This document shows positions 6,954 through 18,978 of a stretch of 23,857 bases of DNA, one piece after another (within the stretch, counting starts at the first letter, position 1; each line of letters opens with the position of its first letter). This DNA is from a virus, in the IMG/VR virus record IMGVR_UViG_3300030906_000060, positions 1 to 23,857 of that record; one strand, written 5' to 3'. The notes under the pieces are model-generated. The model saw only the letters and a program-made list of their open reading frames with translations. It ran no database searches and was not told the origin of the DNA. A program made the translations under genes and the position numbers.

Positions 6954-7703
6954 CTAACCCGCGAGAGCGTCAATAACAAAAAGCCAGTCGAATGTGTTGG
7001 TCGTTAGGTTGGCAACAGTCCCCACCGAAAGGGCCGAAGTATTCACGGTGTACTCGGAGAACATCTTATCTGTGACGACACCGGCCATAGACGAGCTTTG
7101 AATTTCGGTGGCAGTAACGCCATTGATCGTTCCGACCGCCCACGCGACGCTGCCCTCGGATATGGCATACGCGAATGTAAATGTATTCGCGTCCAAGGTG
7201 GAGAAGGTATCGGTTGCCTGCGCGGTCACGCTGGCGTTGTTTAGTCCGGCGGACCCCGTAAGCCCGGTGGACAGGTCCCATGGTGCTTGTGCGTTCTCCA
7301 CGCCAGCGACAGCGATAGCATGGACGGCACTTCCATTGTTGCTGTTAACAAATTCAACGGTTATGGCGTATGCCTGCGCAACTGGAGCCGCTGCCCACCA
7401 AATTTCACACCCGAGAAATCCCACGCCGCTCGCGTTGACGCTAAAGGTTCGGGCAAATCTTTTATGCCACGTCAAGCCATGTGTATCGGTGATGGGCGGG
7501 CTAACTGCCGGACCAGAGCCGGTTCTAAGATCGGCCCCGATCAGCAAAACGATAATCGTGTTAGCGACTGTTGGGGTGATAGTCACGGAGACAATGTTGC
7601 TCGCGATAGAAGTCCCGGCAGCGGAAGTGTTCAACGCCATAGGCAGCGCACTATACCGACCCGGTTGGCCCTCCGCAATCATCGAGCTTTGAGCAGTTGT
7701 CAT
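6954..7703 (-). CDS. Beta-sandwich fibre or decoration-like protein
   Basis: This 249-aa protein is almost entirely beta strand and rich in Thr, Ser, Ala, Val and Asn. It has ASNIVSVTITPTVANTIIVL (34-53), ITDTHGLTWHKR (70-81), IWWAAAPVAQAYAITVEF and a repeated pattern of short strands to the end. This arrangement (SVTPT...NTIIVL..., then D..GLTW) is common in phage and bacterial surface beta-sandwich domains. The gene starts 1 nt after the collagen-like gene stop, so the two are translationally linked. It could be a companion or tip protein of the collagen-like fibre. No SD is obvious, which supports dependence on translation of the upstream gene. The exact family is not recognised. Confidence 0.6.
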   Translation of the reverse strand: MTTAQSSMIAEGQPGRYSALPMALNTSAAGTSIASNIVSVTITPTVANTIIVLLIGADLRTGSGPAVSPPITDTHGLTWHKRFARTFSVNASGVGFLGCEIWWAAAPVAQAYAITVEFVNSNNGSAVHAIAVAGVENAQAPWDLSTGLTGSAGLNNASVTAQATDTFSTLDANTFTFAYAISEGSVAWAVGTINGVTATEIQSSSMAGVVTDKMFSEYTVNTSALSVGTVANLTTNTFDWLFVIDALAG

Positions 7704-7704
7704 C

Positions 7705-11595
<3,891 letters not shown>

Positions 11596-11610
11596 TTATC
11601 CCGGTAGGAG

Positions 11611-11639
11611 AAAATGCGCGCCGCTCGTGAGCGACGCGC
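11611..11639 (-). terminator. Intrinsic terminator between scaffold and collagen-like gene
   Basis: On the minus strand GCGCGTCGCT (11639-11630) pairs with AGCGGCGCGC (11625-11616) over 10 bp with one G-U, around a 4-nt CACG loop, followed directly by ATTTTC. Stem, loop and U-run are all in the standard arrangement. It starts 18 nt after the scaffold stop. It would let the scaffold be made in larger amounts than the fibre and glycosyltransferase downstream, which then depend on read-through. Confidence 0.75.
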
Positions 11640-11656
11640 TATCGTGTAGAGGGGGA

Positions 11657-12517
11657 TTAGGCAGCCTTGGCCTTGGTGTCGCCGATCTTCGCGCCGACGA
11701 GCGCAGCGACTTCCGCCGCCTTGTCCATGCCGAGCTTCTTGATCAGCTCGCCCTGCTTGGTCATGTTCCAACCTTCCTTGGACCACGGGTTGTTCGCTCC
11801 GGCGTAAGTGCCGCCGCGCGATCCCGAAGAACCGGAAGAGCCGCCGCCCACGGACGCGGGCCACCAATGCGGTGACTTGTCGATCTCGTCCTTGAGCCAT
11901 TCCTGCGGGGTCAGCCCGGGCGTGACGCCCATGCCGTCCTTGGTGATGACGCGACCGTCGTCGGTCAATTCGAACAAGCGTGAGCCGCGCATGACAACGT
12001 CAGACACGGCAGGAGCCAGAACCTTCGCCTGTACGGCGGCGTCGCGGATGGTCCGCTCGACCTGACCGGTGGTGATGGTGCGTTGAAGCTCCGCCGTCTC
12101 GGTCTCCTTGGCAGCGACCTTTGCCTTCTCGGCATCGAGCTGCTTCTGGAGCGAGGCCTTGTCGCGTTCGACGGGGGCGACGAACTGCTTGACGCGAGCC
12201 TGAATGATCGGCTCCAGCTTGGCTTCGTCGAACGTGCCGTCTTTCTTCACGGCTTCCAACTGGGCCTTGGTTTCTTCCAGAGTGGTCACCAGCGTGTGGT
12301 GCTCTTCCGGATCGATACCGTCGAAGGTCGTGAGCTTGTCTTTCACGATCTTGTGGTCGTTGCGTTCCTTGCGGAGCGCCTCGGTCACCTTGTCAACGTC
12401 CGCTTGGGTCTTCACGCCCTGCACGCCAGTCAACAGCCACTTGCCGTCTTTCTCCGTGTAGAGACTTTCAAACCCTTCCGGGATGTCTTCCTTGGCGTCG
12501 TAAAATGTTTTCAACAT
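11657..12517 (-). CDS. Capsid scaffolding protein
   Basis: This 286-aa protein probably directs assembly of the procapsid and leaves before or during DNA packaging. Residues 1-35 form a short compact segment (DAKEDIPEGFESLYTEKDGK). About 37-155 is a long charged, mainly helical coiled coil (VDKVTEALRKERNDHKIVKD and AKVAAKETETAELQRT). A compact region with LFELTDDGRVITKDGMG (about 180-197) follows, then a Gly/Ser linker, and a C-terminal NNPWSKEGWNMTKQGELIKK helix (about 240-259). A coat-binding helix at the C-terminus is typical of scaffolds. The start at 12517 has AAAGG upstream. It lies between the minor head genes and the capsid genes. No protease motif is visible, so scaffold release without cleavage is likely. 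Confidence 0.75.
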   Translation of the reverse strand: MLKTFYDAKEDIPEGFESLYTEKDGKWLLTGVQGVKTQADVDKVTEALRKERNDHKIVKDKLTTFDGIDPEEHHTLVTTLEETKAQLEAVKKDGTFDEAKLEPIIQARVKQFVAPVERDKASLQKQLDAEKAKVAAKETETAELQRTITTGQVERTIRDAAVQAKVLAPAVSDVVMRGSRLFELTDDGRVITKDGMGVTPGLTPQEWLKDEIDKSPHWWPASVGGGSSGSSGSRGGTYAGANNPWSKEGWNMTKQGELIKKLGMDKAAEVAALVGAKIGDTKAKAA

Positions 12518-12542
12518 AGAGGTCGCCTTTCGTTTTCACACG

Positions 12543-12896
12543 CTAGACATCTAGCTTGCGCCCGGCCATCCGGGTTTTTCTCTTATGCAACAATCCATGC
12601 CCGAGGCGATAGATATGCTGTCGTGTCGTCTCTGTAACGCCGTTGACGCCATTGACACGACGAGTGCCGACGACGCGATGGGCGATATCAGTGTTGCTCT
12701 CACCCGAGGTAAGCCCAACACTAATTGCTGTTGCGATGCGTTGCGCATCCATGCTGGCAATTGATCGCGCCCATGTCGCGAGTTCATGCCCGTGAATTTT
12801 CAACTTCCTCGGCGCGCGGCGGTGGCGATCCCACGCCGTGGCCTCGTGCTCGTGGTGTCCCTCGTCCTCGGACGGCAACGGGAGCGTCGTGCTCAT
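12543..12896 (-). CDS. Small MuF-like minor head protein fragment
   Basis: This 117-aa protein overlaps the previous gene by ATGA (12896-12893). After a polar, His/Glu-rich N-terminus it contains AQRIATAISVGLTSGESNTD (about 51-70) and IAHRVVGTRRVNGVNGVTET, then a basic RLGHGLLHKRKTRMAGRK tail. The I-A-xx-GL-xxGxS-xxxIA-xx(V/I)xGT pattern matches the helical part of MuF/SPP1 gp7-type minor head proteins, which help load scaffold or internal proteins at the portal vertex. The family is normally 250 residues or more, so this is a short, possibly reduced version. The likeness is from pattern memory and needs a profile search. Confidence 0.6.
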   Translation of the reverse strand: MSTTLPLPSEDEGHHEHEATAWDRHRRAPRKLKIHGHELATWARSIASMDAQRIATAISVGLTSGESNTDIAHRVVGTRRVNGVNGVTETTRQHIYRLGHGLLHKRKTRMAGRKLDV

Positions 12897-13882
12897 GTGC
12901 GTCCGTCCTCATGCGTCCAGTCTGGCATCAGTCCAATCTTTTGCGGAGCGAATACCGTGTGCTCCGCGTCAGCCGTTCGGTTGGTCGCGCCATGTGGGCC
13001 GTAGTTGACCCAAGAGTTCTGGCCGCGTGTCTCATTCGTCATAGCCGGTCGAGCGAGGTCCGAATACATCGCGGCGTGTGAGCGCCAAGCGTTTTCTTCT
13101 CCCTCAGCCCTGAAACCATTTCCTTCCTTCATGTGGCCCATCATGTCGTGGACAATCCGGAACACATCGTTCGCTACCACTGCGCGCCCGTCGATCACTT
13201 CGCCGGTCGGCTTGAGCAGCGGGTTGTCTTTGCTCGTGTCACTGCCTCCGCCCGTGCCGTAACCGAGATCGGTGGGAAACCCCCACCAGTGATTATTCTG
13301 GCTCACGTCCATCGCCGCGAGACGCGGGCTGAGAGCGTAGGGGTCTTTTTGCCCCGGCTTAACCCACTCGACTTTCAAGCCGGTCGCCTTGATCGCATCC
13401 CATTGCGCGAGGGTCTCCTTCACCATCGCGTCGTAGCTGGCCTTGACCTTCGGGTCGGTCGGATCGTTCTTCTCTTGCTCGTAAGCGTCAGCGATCTTTG
13501 CCGCGCGATCCTTGTCCAGCTTAGCGTATGTCGTCGGCGGGCTATATGGAAGCCCCGCGTTCGTCATGTAATTCTGCGCCGCGTCTTTCAGGCGGCCGAT
13601 TGGACCGGGCACATAGAACTGCCCGGCCAGCTCGATAGGTTTCTGCGGCAGGCCCGTCAGCGGTGCGTGACCGTTGGCGACTATCACTGCTTGCGCTGCC
13701 GCAGCCTCCGGGCTCTCGCTACCAGCGTGAGCAGCCGGGTTTATAGGTCGTTCGGTCGGCAGCGCACTTGCACTAGGTTGCTGTTGCGCGGTCGCACTAG
13801 TTTGCTGCTTGCCCTTCAAGGCTACATCGGACGTTCCGAATTCGCCGTGGTTGTTTCGGGCTTCTGAGTTATCAAAGGTCAC
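12893..13882 (-). CDS. Putative internal head protein with HDMMGH metal-site-like motif
   Basis: This 329-aa protein starts with GTG at 13882, 11 nt inside the preceding gene, behind AGGGATAG. An upstream ATG at 13942 would give a 20-residue longer form lying inside the preceding gene. The chosen start begins MTFDNSEARNNHGEF, the same motif as the 428-aa protein two genes earlier. Residues 20-75 are low complexity (Gln/Ala/Pro). Residues 90-175 are helical. The conserved-looking core is VFRIVHDMMGH (about 240-250, H245 and H250), GEENAWRSH (261-269), ETRGQNSWVNYGP (284-296) and APQKIGLMPDW. I recall similar uncharacterised proteins in many phages but know no tested function. The H-x4-H spacing is not a zinc-protease HExxH. 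The product could be packaged in the head and injected; that is inference. Confidence 0.75.
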   Translation of the reverse strand: MTFDNSEARNNHGEFGTSDVALKGKQQTSATAQQQPSASALPTERPINPAAHAGSESPEAAAAQAVIVANGHAPLTGLPQKPIELAGQFYVPGPIGRLKDAAQNYMTNAGLPYSPPTTYAKLDKDRAAKIADAYEQEKNDPTDPKVKASYDAMVKETLAQWDAIKATGLKVEWVKPGQKDPYALSPRLAAMDVSQNNHWWGFPTDLGYGTGGGSDTSKDNPLLKPTGEVIDGRAVVANDVFRIVHDMMGHMKEGNGFRAEGEENAWRSHAAMYSDLARPAMTNETRGQNSWVNYGPHGATNRTADAEHTVFAPQKIGLMPDWTHEDGRT

Positions 13883-14312
13883 TGGGCAATCTATCCCTGA
13901 GATGGCGGAACGCCCGCTTGATGTATTGGGTCCTGAGAGCAACGATCTTGTCGGTCAGCGTCTTCGCGGCGAGCATCGCCTCGGACGCCTTCATTCGGTT
14001 GATGCCCGCGACATCCATGAGATCGCTCTCGATCATGTCGCGGATTTGAGGCTCGCTCTCGTCGAGATGGTTGATCGCCTCGAAGAAAGTCCGGATGATG
14101 TGTTGCGTGCTGCGCGGGTCCACGACGACGGTGTCGTGGATCGCTTTAGTCAGCTCGGCGACCGCGTCCTTGAGCGGGCCGTCTTTCGACTTGTCGATCA
14201 GCTCCGGAAACATCGCCGCGACCTTGTCCGCCGCATCGTCATCAGCAGTCGGGTGATCCGCCGGATCATCCGGGTCAGTAATCCATGGCATGAAGTTGTC
14301 GTCGTCGGTCAC
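13872..14312 (-). CDS. Acidic helical protein between portal and scaffold
   Basis: This 146-aa protein starts with GTG (GTGACC) overlapping the previous stop by 4 nt, behind AAAGG at 9 nt. The first 30 residues are very acidic (DPDDPADHPTADDDAADK). The rest is helical, with LKDAVAELTKAIHDTVVVDP, STQHIIRTFFEAINHLDES and RMKASEAMLAAKTLTDKI, ending in RAFRHLRDRLPSDL. No family is recognised. It is sandwiched between two genes whose products share an N-terminal motif, and it overlaps both, so it is translated with them. It may be a chaperone or internal protein partner; nothing in the sequence decides. Confidence 0.7.
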   Translation of the reverse strand: MTDDDNFMPWITDPDDPADHPTADDDAADKVAAMFPELIDKSKDGPLKDAVAELTKAIHDTVVVDPRSTQHIIRTFFEAINHLDESEPQIRDMIESDLMDVAGINRMKASEAMLAAKTLTDKIVALRTQYIKRAFRHLRDRLPSDL

Positions 14313-15595
14313 AGTTTCACACCTTTCTCCGTCGCCAACTTTCCAAGCTCGGTCGCGTAGTCCGTATTGATGCGTTCGGTGTTGCGGCTACCCAGTTTCG
14401 AGTAGAGCCGTTTCTCCGGATACCACCATGTCGCCTGCATATCGGCGATTGTCATCGGGTGGCCTGCATCCCTCAATTTCGCTTGCGCCTGATCGAACAC
14501 ATCGCGGATGTGCTGACGCTGGCCTCCGCCCGAAGGCTGATCCTTGATGCCGTCAAGCGCTTCTTCGTATCTCTCCGCCGCGTAGACTAGCTCCGACTTC
14601 GTCTGTTTGCCGCTGTCGAAGTCTTCCCGATTATCATAGAAGTTCTTGGTGTGGGCGAGCCGGATTTGCTTGGCTCGTTCAACCATTTCTTCTTGGTTCG
14701 CGGGGACTTTCTCTCCCGCTCCCTTGAGCGCAGCTTCGAAACGTTCTTGCGGCTTTGTGACATCAACGCCCCCGGTCAGTGTCCCTGTCAGTCGGCCCCA
14801 CCCGCGCATCAACCACATATCTGCGGTGAGCGGCTTGAAGTTGCCATTGAGGTTTTGATAGAACCCCTGTCCGATCTTAGCCCCCAAAATCGCAGAGCCG
14901 TAAACTTTGGTGCCGGTGTTCTCGCCGGTCACGGTGTATCCCATCTTCTTCAACTCGCCGACCGTGAATTCCTTGTCGAGAAATTTCTGAGTGCCTGCAA
15001 CCCCCATGGTCGAGATCAGCTTGTTGAGCTTGTCGAAATTGTTGTTCATCATCTTCTGCGCATCGGCCTTCACGTCGGTCGGAAATTTCCCGGTCTTCTC
15101 GTATACCTCATACGCTTTATCCGCGAGCCGCGTGTTGCTCGGAACGGTTTCGCCCTGACTGGTGATCGCCATCGCCGCCGTGAAGGCGAACTTCGCCGCC
15201 GGATTGTTAGCCATCTCTGGGTGCATCTTCTCCGCGATCCCCATCGCGTCTTTCATCTTGCTCGTATACCAGTTCTCCGCGTTCCTTCCGCTGCGCTTCA
15301 ACTCGTCTTCGATTTCCGACGAGATCGCCGACGAGATGATGTTGTCTTCCTTTGGGTCCGAACCCTTCTTGCCTTTCGGCGGGTTGATCACGCCAGACTT
15401 GACGCCCAACGCTTTGAGCGCCGCCTGACCGCGCGCATTCAACTCTTTCGCAATCGTCGAGTTGTCACGCGACCCGGTCTTGTGCGCTTGCGGCGCGTTC
15501 AAGATCGAGTTGACCGTTAGGCCTTCGTAATGGCCAGCTCCCGTAGCTGACCACTTCCCGTGTTCGTCGCGGGCTTCATCCGGGTTGAAGGTCAC
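14309..15595 (-). CDS. Uncharacterised portal-proximal protein with EAR-HG N-terminal motif
   Basis: This 428-aa protein starts with GTG overlapping the portal stop by GTGA, behind AAGGGCGG. The N-terminus is MTFNPDEARDEHGKWSATG, a tag-like motif. Middle parts include FTAAMAITSQGETVPSNT (138-155), LADKAYEVYEKTGKFPTDV (157-175) and FTVGELKKMGYTV (210-222). The most conserved-looking block is AILGAKIGQGFYQNLNG (235-251), followed by LTADMWLMRGWGRLTGTL (256-273). I recall such a block in widespread phage proteins of unknown function (possibly the DUF7178 group; unsure). The gene lies where phages encode minor capsid or internal proteins. No catalytic motif is obvious. It is likely virion-associated, on position. 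Confidence 0.75.
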   Translation of the reverse strand: MTFNPDEARDEHGKWSATGAGHYEGLTVNSILNAPQAHKTGSRDNSTIAKELNARGQAALKALGVKSGVINPPKGKKGSDPKEDNIISSAISSEIEDELKRSGRNAENWYTSKMKDAMGIAEKMHPEMANNPAAKFAFTAAMAITSQGETVPSNTRLADKAYEVYEKTGKFPTDVKADAQKMMNNNFDKLNKLISTMGVAGTQKFLDKEFTVGELKKMGYTVTGENTGTKVYGSAILGAKIGQGFYQNLNGNFKPLTADMWLMRGWGRLTGTLTGGVDVTKPQERFEAALKGAGEKVPANQEEMVERAKQIRLAHTKNFYDNREDFDSGKQTKSELVYAAERYEEALDGIKDQPSGGGQRQHIRDVFDQAQAKLRDAGHPMTIADMQATWWYPEKRLYSKLGSRNTERINTDYATELGKLATEKGVKL

Positions 15596-17298
15596 TTGCC
15601 GCCCTTCGTCTTATTGGCCGACGCACCCTTGCCGCCCACCTTCTTCTTCAATGGGACCGGCGAGCCCCGGGTGTGGCCCTTGTTGCGAGCGGTCGGCTTG
15701 ACCGGCACATTCGAATTAGGCGGGGCGGTCGAACCGGGGCCGCCCGCCGGTTGACCCGGGGGAGTTGCTCCGGGTGGAGTGCCAGCGGCAGGGTCGGATT
15801 TCGGCGTAAGCCCGTCATCCAAGAACGTATCATCGACGACTGGCGTGAGTTGGGGACCGACCATAAGTCCGAGCATACTCTGCGCTTCTTCTTCGATCTG
15901 ATCGTTCTCTTCTTCAAAGTCCATCTCCGTCATGTCGTTCATCTGCATCATACGATGCATCGAACGAAGGGACAAGGGCAGTCCGAGCTGCTTGGCTTGC
16001 ATGAAGGCGAGCAGCGCAGCGCCAGCGACCGTCTGGTCGGCGAAGTCGGTGGTGGGCTCGACCGAGACTTCGTCCGGGTCTTCGCCAATCCACTCCGCGC
16101 AGAAGCGCAGGATTTGTTCAAGGCCTTGGCCGCCGCACTGGGCGACCGAGCTGATCGTTGTGGTGCGCGCCGCGACGCGGATACGCAATGCTTCGCCGCT
16201 TTCACCGCGAGCCTGACCAACGTCAAGAAATGCGACGCCGAGCGCCTGAGCTTCATCCTGATCGGCCTTCAACGCTTGACGCATCTCGCCCAAGCCACTG
16301 GCTACAGGTCCGATGTATTTCGCGTCGCCGCCAATCCGAAGATCAATCATGCCCTTGTTGCCGACGCGAAGCTGCTCCGGCGCTGCCTCGTCAACGGCAC
16401 CGCCGATGACGACGAGCGTGGACTGGCCCTGCATATACAGCGTCTGCCGGTAGTCGGCCTCCGCTCGATAGATCACGAGCGAGAGGTTCGACAAACCGAG
16501 CAAGGGGGACACTTCTGGCTCTGGTACGAGATCGTTGGCACCAATGAAGACGAACGGAATGTCATCGAGGGTCTTGCCAGCGATAGACGGGAAAATGAAG
16601 TCTTCGAGAATGGGCATCGAAGTATCGTTGACCTTGACGCACACGGCGAACGGCGATCCCTCCGGCGGACGTTCCCATCCGCTTTCAAGGCTCTCCGGAC
16701 CGCCGCGCGTGAGGACCCGATACTTCTTCTCGGTCTTCCACGTGAAGCCTTCACGGCGGTAGCCGCTCTCGTCGATCACGACCAGCTCAAGCTGGTTGCG
16801 CCCTTCATTGAGGCGGCCCGCGTCCCAGTTGATCACGCGGATAGGATCGTAGAACGAAATGTACGGGAGCGCCTTGTCCGCGTCCACACCTTGCGGCGCA
16901 TCAGCAAGCAGGCAACAACGTCCGTAAAGAAGTTGTGCGGTGTTGATCCGGCGGAGCAAAAGCTGGAGGCCCTCGCCTTGGATCGTCGCCGCGTCCATCA
17001 TGCCAGCGAGCCGGGTCGGAAGCTTGATAACGGCGGGCTTGTTGTGCATGATGCCGACCATGGCCTTCACGGCGTCTTTGACAACGTCGTGGAAATAGGC
17101 GCGCATGAGATACGCGTCATAGTCGCGCCAGCCCGGAGAGCTTGGGGTGGTAATGCCGTCCTGCACCATGCCCTCGGTCGCGGGCAGATAGTCGAAGCGC
17201 TTCGACTTCACCGCACGTTCGCCCGCATACGTGTCCGCGAGCTGTAGCCACTCACTGAGACGTTCGATATATTCGGGGTGCTGATCCGGGAGGGCCAT
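15592..17298 (-). CDS. Portal protein (DUF4055-like)
   Basis: This 568-aa protein forms the dodecameric channel at one capsid vertex through which DNA enters and leaves. The pattern fits the DUF4055 portal family: MALPDQHPEYIERLSEW start, YDAYLMRAYFHDVVKDAVKA (79-98), LLLRRINTAQLLYGRCCLLA (113-132), the ISFYDPIRVINW segment (147-158), and then LSNLSLVIYRAEADYRQTLY. A stem and wing region runs to about residue 450 (EALRIRVAARTTTISS). The last 60 residues are Pro/Gly/Thr-rich and end in a basic KKKVGGKGASANKTKGGK tail, probably disordered and perhaps DNA- or scaffold-contacting. The start at 17298 has AGGAA upstream. It follows the large terminase by 51 nt and overlaps the next gene, as in classical head modules. 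Confidence 0.85.
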   Translation of the reverse strand: MALPDQHPEYIERLSEWLQLADTYAGERAVKSKRFDYLPATEGMVQDGITTPSSPGWRDYDAYLMRAYFHDVVKDAVKAMVGIMHNKPAVIKLPTRLAGMMDAATIQGEGLQLLLRRINTAQLLYGRCCLLADAPQGVDADKALPYISFYDPIRVINWDAGRLNEGRNQLELVVIDESGYRREGFTWKTEKKYRVLTRGGPESLESGWERPPEGSPFAVCVKVNDTSMPILEDFIFPSIAGKTLDDIPFVFIGANDLVPEPEVSPLLGLSNLSLVIYRAEADYRQTLYMQGQSTLVVIGGAVDEAAPEQLRVGNKGMIDLRIGGDAKYIGPVASGLGEMRQALKADQDEAQALGVAFLDVGQARGESGEALRIRVAARTTTISSVAQCGGQGLEQILRFCAEWIGEDPDEVSVEPTTDFADQTVAGAALLAFMQAKQLGLPLSLRSMHRMMQMNDMTEMDFEEENDQIEEEAQSMLGLMVGPQLTPVVDDTFLDDGLTPKSDPAAGTPPGATPPGQPAGGPGSTAPPNSNVPVKPTARNKGHTRGSPVPLKKKVGGKGASANKTKGGK

Positions 17299-17349
17299 GG
17301 GTGTTCCTATCTGGGGGCGATGTGCTCTAGCACGTTATGGTTAACGGCG

Positions 17350-18978
17350 TCAAGCCCCAACCCTTCCTGTTCTCATTGCTGGTGCGCTATCGAACCGGAG
17401 CATGTAGCGCGTCTCGTCTCCGTTATGGTCCTCGCTCTCGTCGTCTACGTCGTCAATTTTAGTTTCATCTCTAGGTAGCACTGGCACGCACCGCAACCAT
17501 TGTGGACAGTCCGTGGTGACGAACAGCCCGGCCGTTTCACGGAAGCCACCCTCCGGCCGCTTGGTGGCCTTGAGACGTTTTCGAATTTGCTCCCATCCCT
17601 GTTCACGCGAGCCGGGTCCCTTGTCGGCGCGCTCCCAGTAGATGCCCTTGAACTTCACGCCGTTGATCGTCAGCGGCCTTTCGAAGTCGTTCGCGATAGA
17701 AACATCAGAGCCGTTCGTGTTGTCGTCGAAGATCGAGCTATCAGCCGGTCCCCGGCTGACACGCGTCCATTGTCCTTGCGGATCGCGCAGGCCCCATTTG
17801 ATCTCGCGCTGAATGATGCCCTTCGAGATGTCAGGGATCAGCATACGCAAACCTTCGTTCGGCTGATTACGCCAGCCATACCACTCATGAATGCGGAAGA
17901 GATCGCCTCGCACTGTCGAGCGAATGCGTCCCGGTGTGATGGAGCCGTCTGAGTTTCGTACCTCCGGAAACTTCAAGTCGGTCCCATCACTCCGCGCGTA
18001 CCATCCGACCGAGAACGGCTTCGAAGAGCCGTGGTCGTAGGCACGATAAATTTTCCAACCCGGCGGTACCGTGAACGGTGGCACCACGATAGCGTCGCGG
18101 TATTCGTACCAGATGTCATCGAACATGCCGCCCGCGACGATGTCCCATGAGCCTTCCATCCACGCCGCAAGCTCGGATGCGTTTCGCGCAGCGGCCTTAA
18201 TGCGCTGCTTGTATTGGGGGTCGGTGTGCAGCAGAAGCACGTTCTCGTCGAGATAGCCATGAATGGCGCGGCGCGGCGGTTCGGGATTGCCGTCTGCGTC
18301 CTTGCTATCTACAATGAGCGGACCAACTGTCGGTTTCCGTCCGTCGATTGTCTCACCGTTGATCGGGAGCTGCCATCGTGACTTGACCCAGTTATGCCCC
18401 ACACCGTATGGGTTAGTTGTTGCGCGCACCTTGCGCGGCATACCTTTCATCGTCGAACGCGAGCACGAGAACATCACCTTGTAGCAGTCCGGTGTCGGCC
18501 ACGTCGTCAACTCTTCCCAGCCAATCCATGGGTAGGCGTGGCCGTGATAGTCCGAGTATTGCGAAGGCACATTGAAATGCGCGAAGTACAGACGCTCGCC
18601 GTCCGGCCATTCCCACATCGTCTTCACTTCGTTGTAGACAGCCTCCGGCCAGATACGCTTGATCCACTTCTTCGACTTCTCGATCACGTCGCGCAACTGA
18701 GGATGCGATTGCCGGAAAAGAATTCCTTTCCACTCCGCTCCCCATCCCTTGCCGACTTCCTGACAGAAGTCCATGATCAGCGCGTCAGTCTTGCCCGGGC
18801 CGCGTGTCCCCTCGTAGAGAACTTCGACCGTGTTGTCGGCCAGAAAGAACGCCTGCGACCCCGGCTGCGGTGCCCACGCGACGCGCTTCAACCGCTGCGG
18901 ATCGACAGGGTCGATCACGTAGGGCACGTACTCGTTGCCCTCTTGCTTAAACTTTCTTACGACGCCTGTGAAGCTCAT
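17350..18978 (-). CDS. terL: Terminase large subunit
   Basis: This 542-aa protein is the DNA-packaging motor and headful or site-specific nuclease. The ATPase domain has a Walker A-type GTRGPGKT (57-64), a Walker B-like strand ending WIGWEEL (151-157), and a TTNP coupling motif (187-190). The RNase H-like nuclease domain starts around 308, with the first acidic residue in YRAYDHGSSKPFSVGWY (D315), a second in PADSSIFDDN (D413) and a C-terminal acidic cluster TKIDDVDDESEDHNGDETRY (about 504-523). The ATG at 18978 overlaps the small-subunit stop by ATGA, so the two subunits are translationally coupled. Length and motif order are normal. The packaging mode cannot be told from this sequence. Confidence 0.92.
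   Translation of the reverse strand: MSFTGVVRKFKQEGNEYVPYVIDPVDPQRLKRVAWAPQPGSQAFFLADNTVEVLYEGTRGPGKTDALIMDFCQEVGKGWGAEWKGILFRQSHPQLRDVIEKSKKWIKRIWPEAVYNEVKTMWEWPDGERLYFAHFNVPSQYSDYHGHAYPWIGWEELTTWPTPDCYKVMFSCSRSTMKGMPRKVRATTNPYGVGHNWVKSRWQLPINGETIDGRKPTVGPLIVDSKDADGNPEPPRRAIHGYLDENVLLLHTDPQYKQRIKAAARNASELAAWMEGSWDIVAGGMFDDIWYEYRDAIVVPPFTVPPGWKIYRAYDHGSSKPFSVGWYARSDGTDLKFPEVRNSDGSITPGRIRSTVRGDLFRIHEWYGWRNQPNEGLRMLIPDISKGIIQREIKWGLRDPQGQWTRVSRGPADSSIFDDNTNGSDVSIANDFERPLTINGVKFKGIYWERADKGPGSREQGWEQIRKRLKATKRPEGGFRETAGLFVTTDCPQWLRCVPVLPRDETKIDDVDDESEDHNGDETRYMLRFDSAPAMRTGRVGA

Noticed and set aside
6919-6954. GTG at 6954 as start of the glycosyltransferase
   Set aside because: It overlaps the preceding stop, but it adds 12 residues before the first Rossmann strand, and the ATG at 6918 has a properly spaced GGAGA.
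12893-13882. Zinc metallopeptidase reading of HDMMGH
   Set aside because: The histidines are spaced H-x4-H and the catalytic Glu of HExxH is absent, so a gluzincin or metzincin call is not supported.
13883-13942. Longer form of the HDMMGH protein from ATG 13942
   Set aside because: The extra 20 residues lie inside the preceding gene. The GTG at 13882 aligns exactly with the homologous N-terminal motif of the 428-aa protein.
15673-17247. Long plus-strand frame opposite the portal gene
   Set aside because: The minus-strand portal has recognisable family pattern and operon coupling. The plus frame is Arg/Val/His-rich mirror sequence without a ribosome site.
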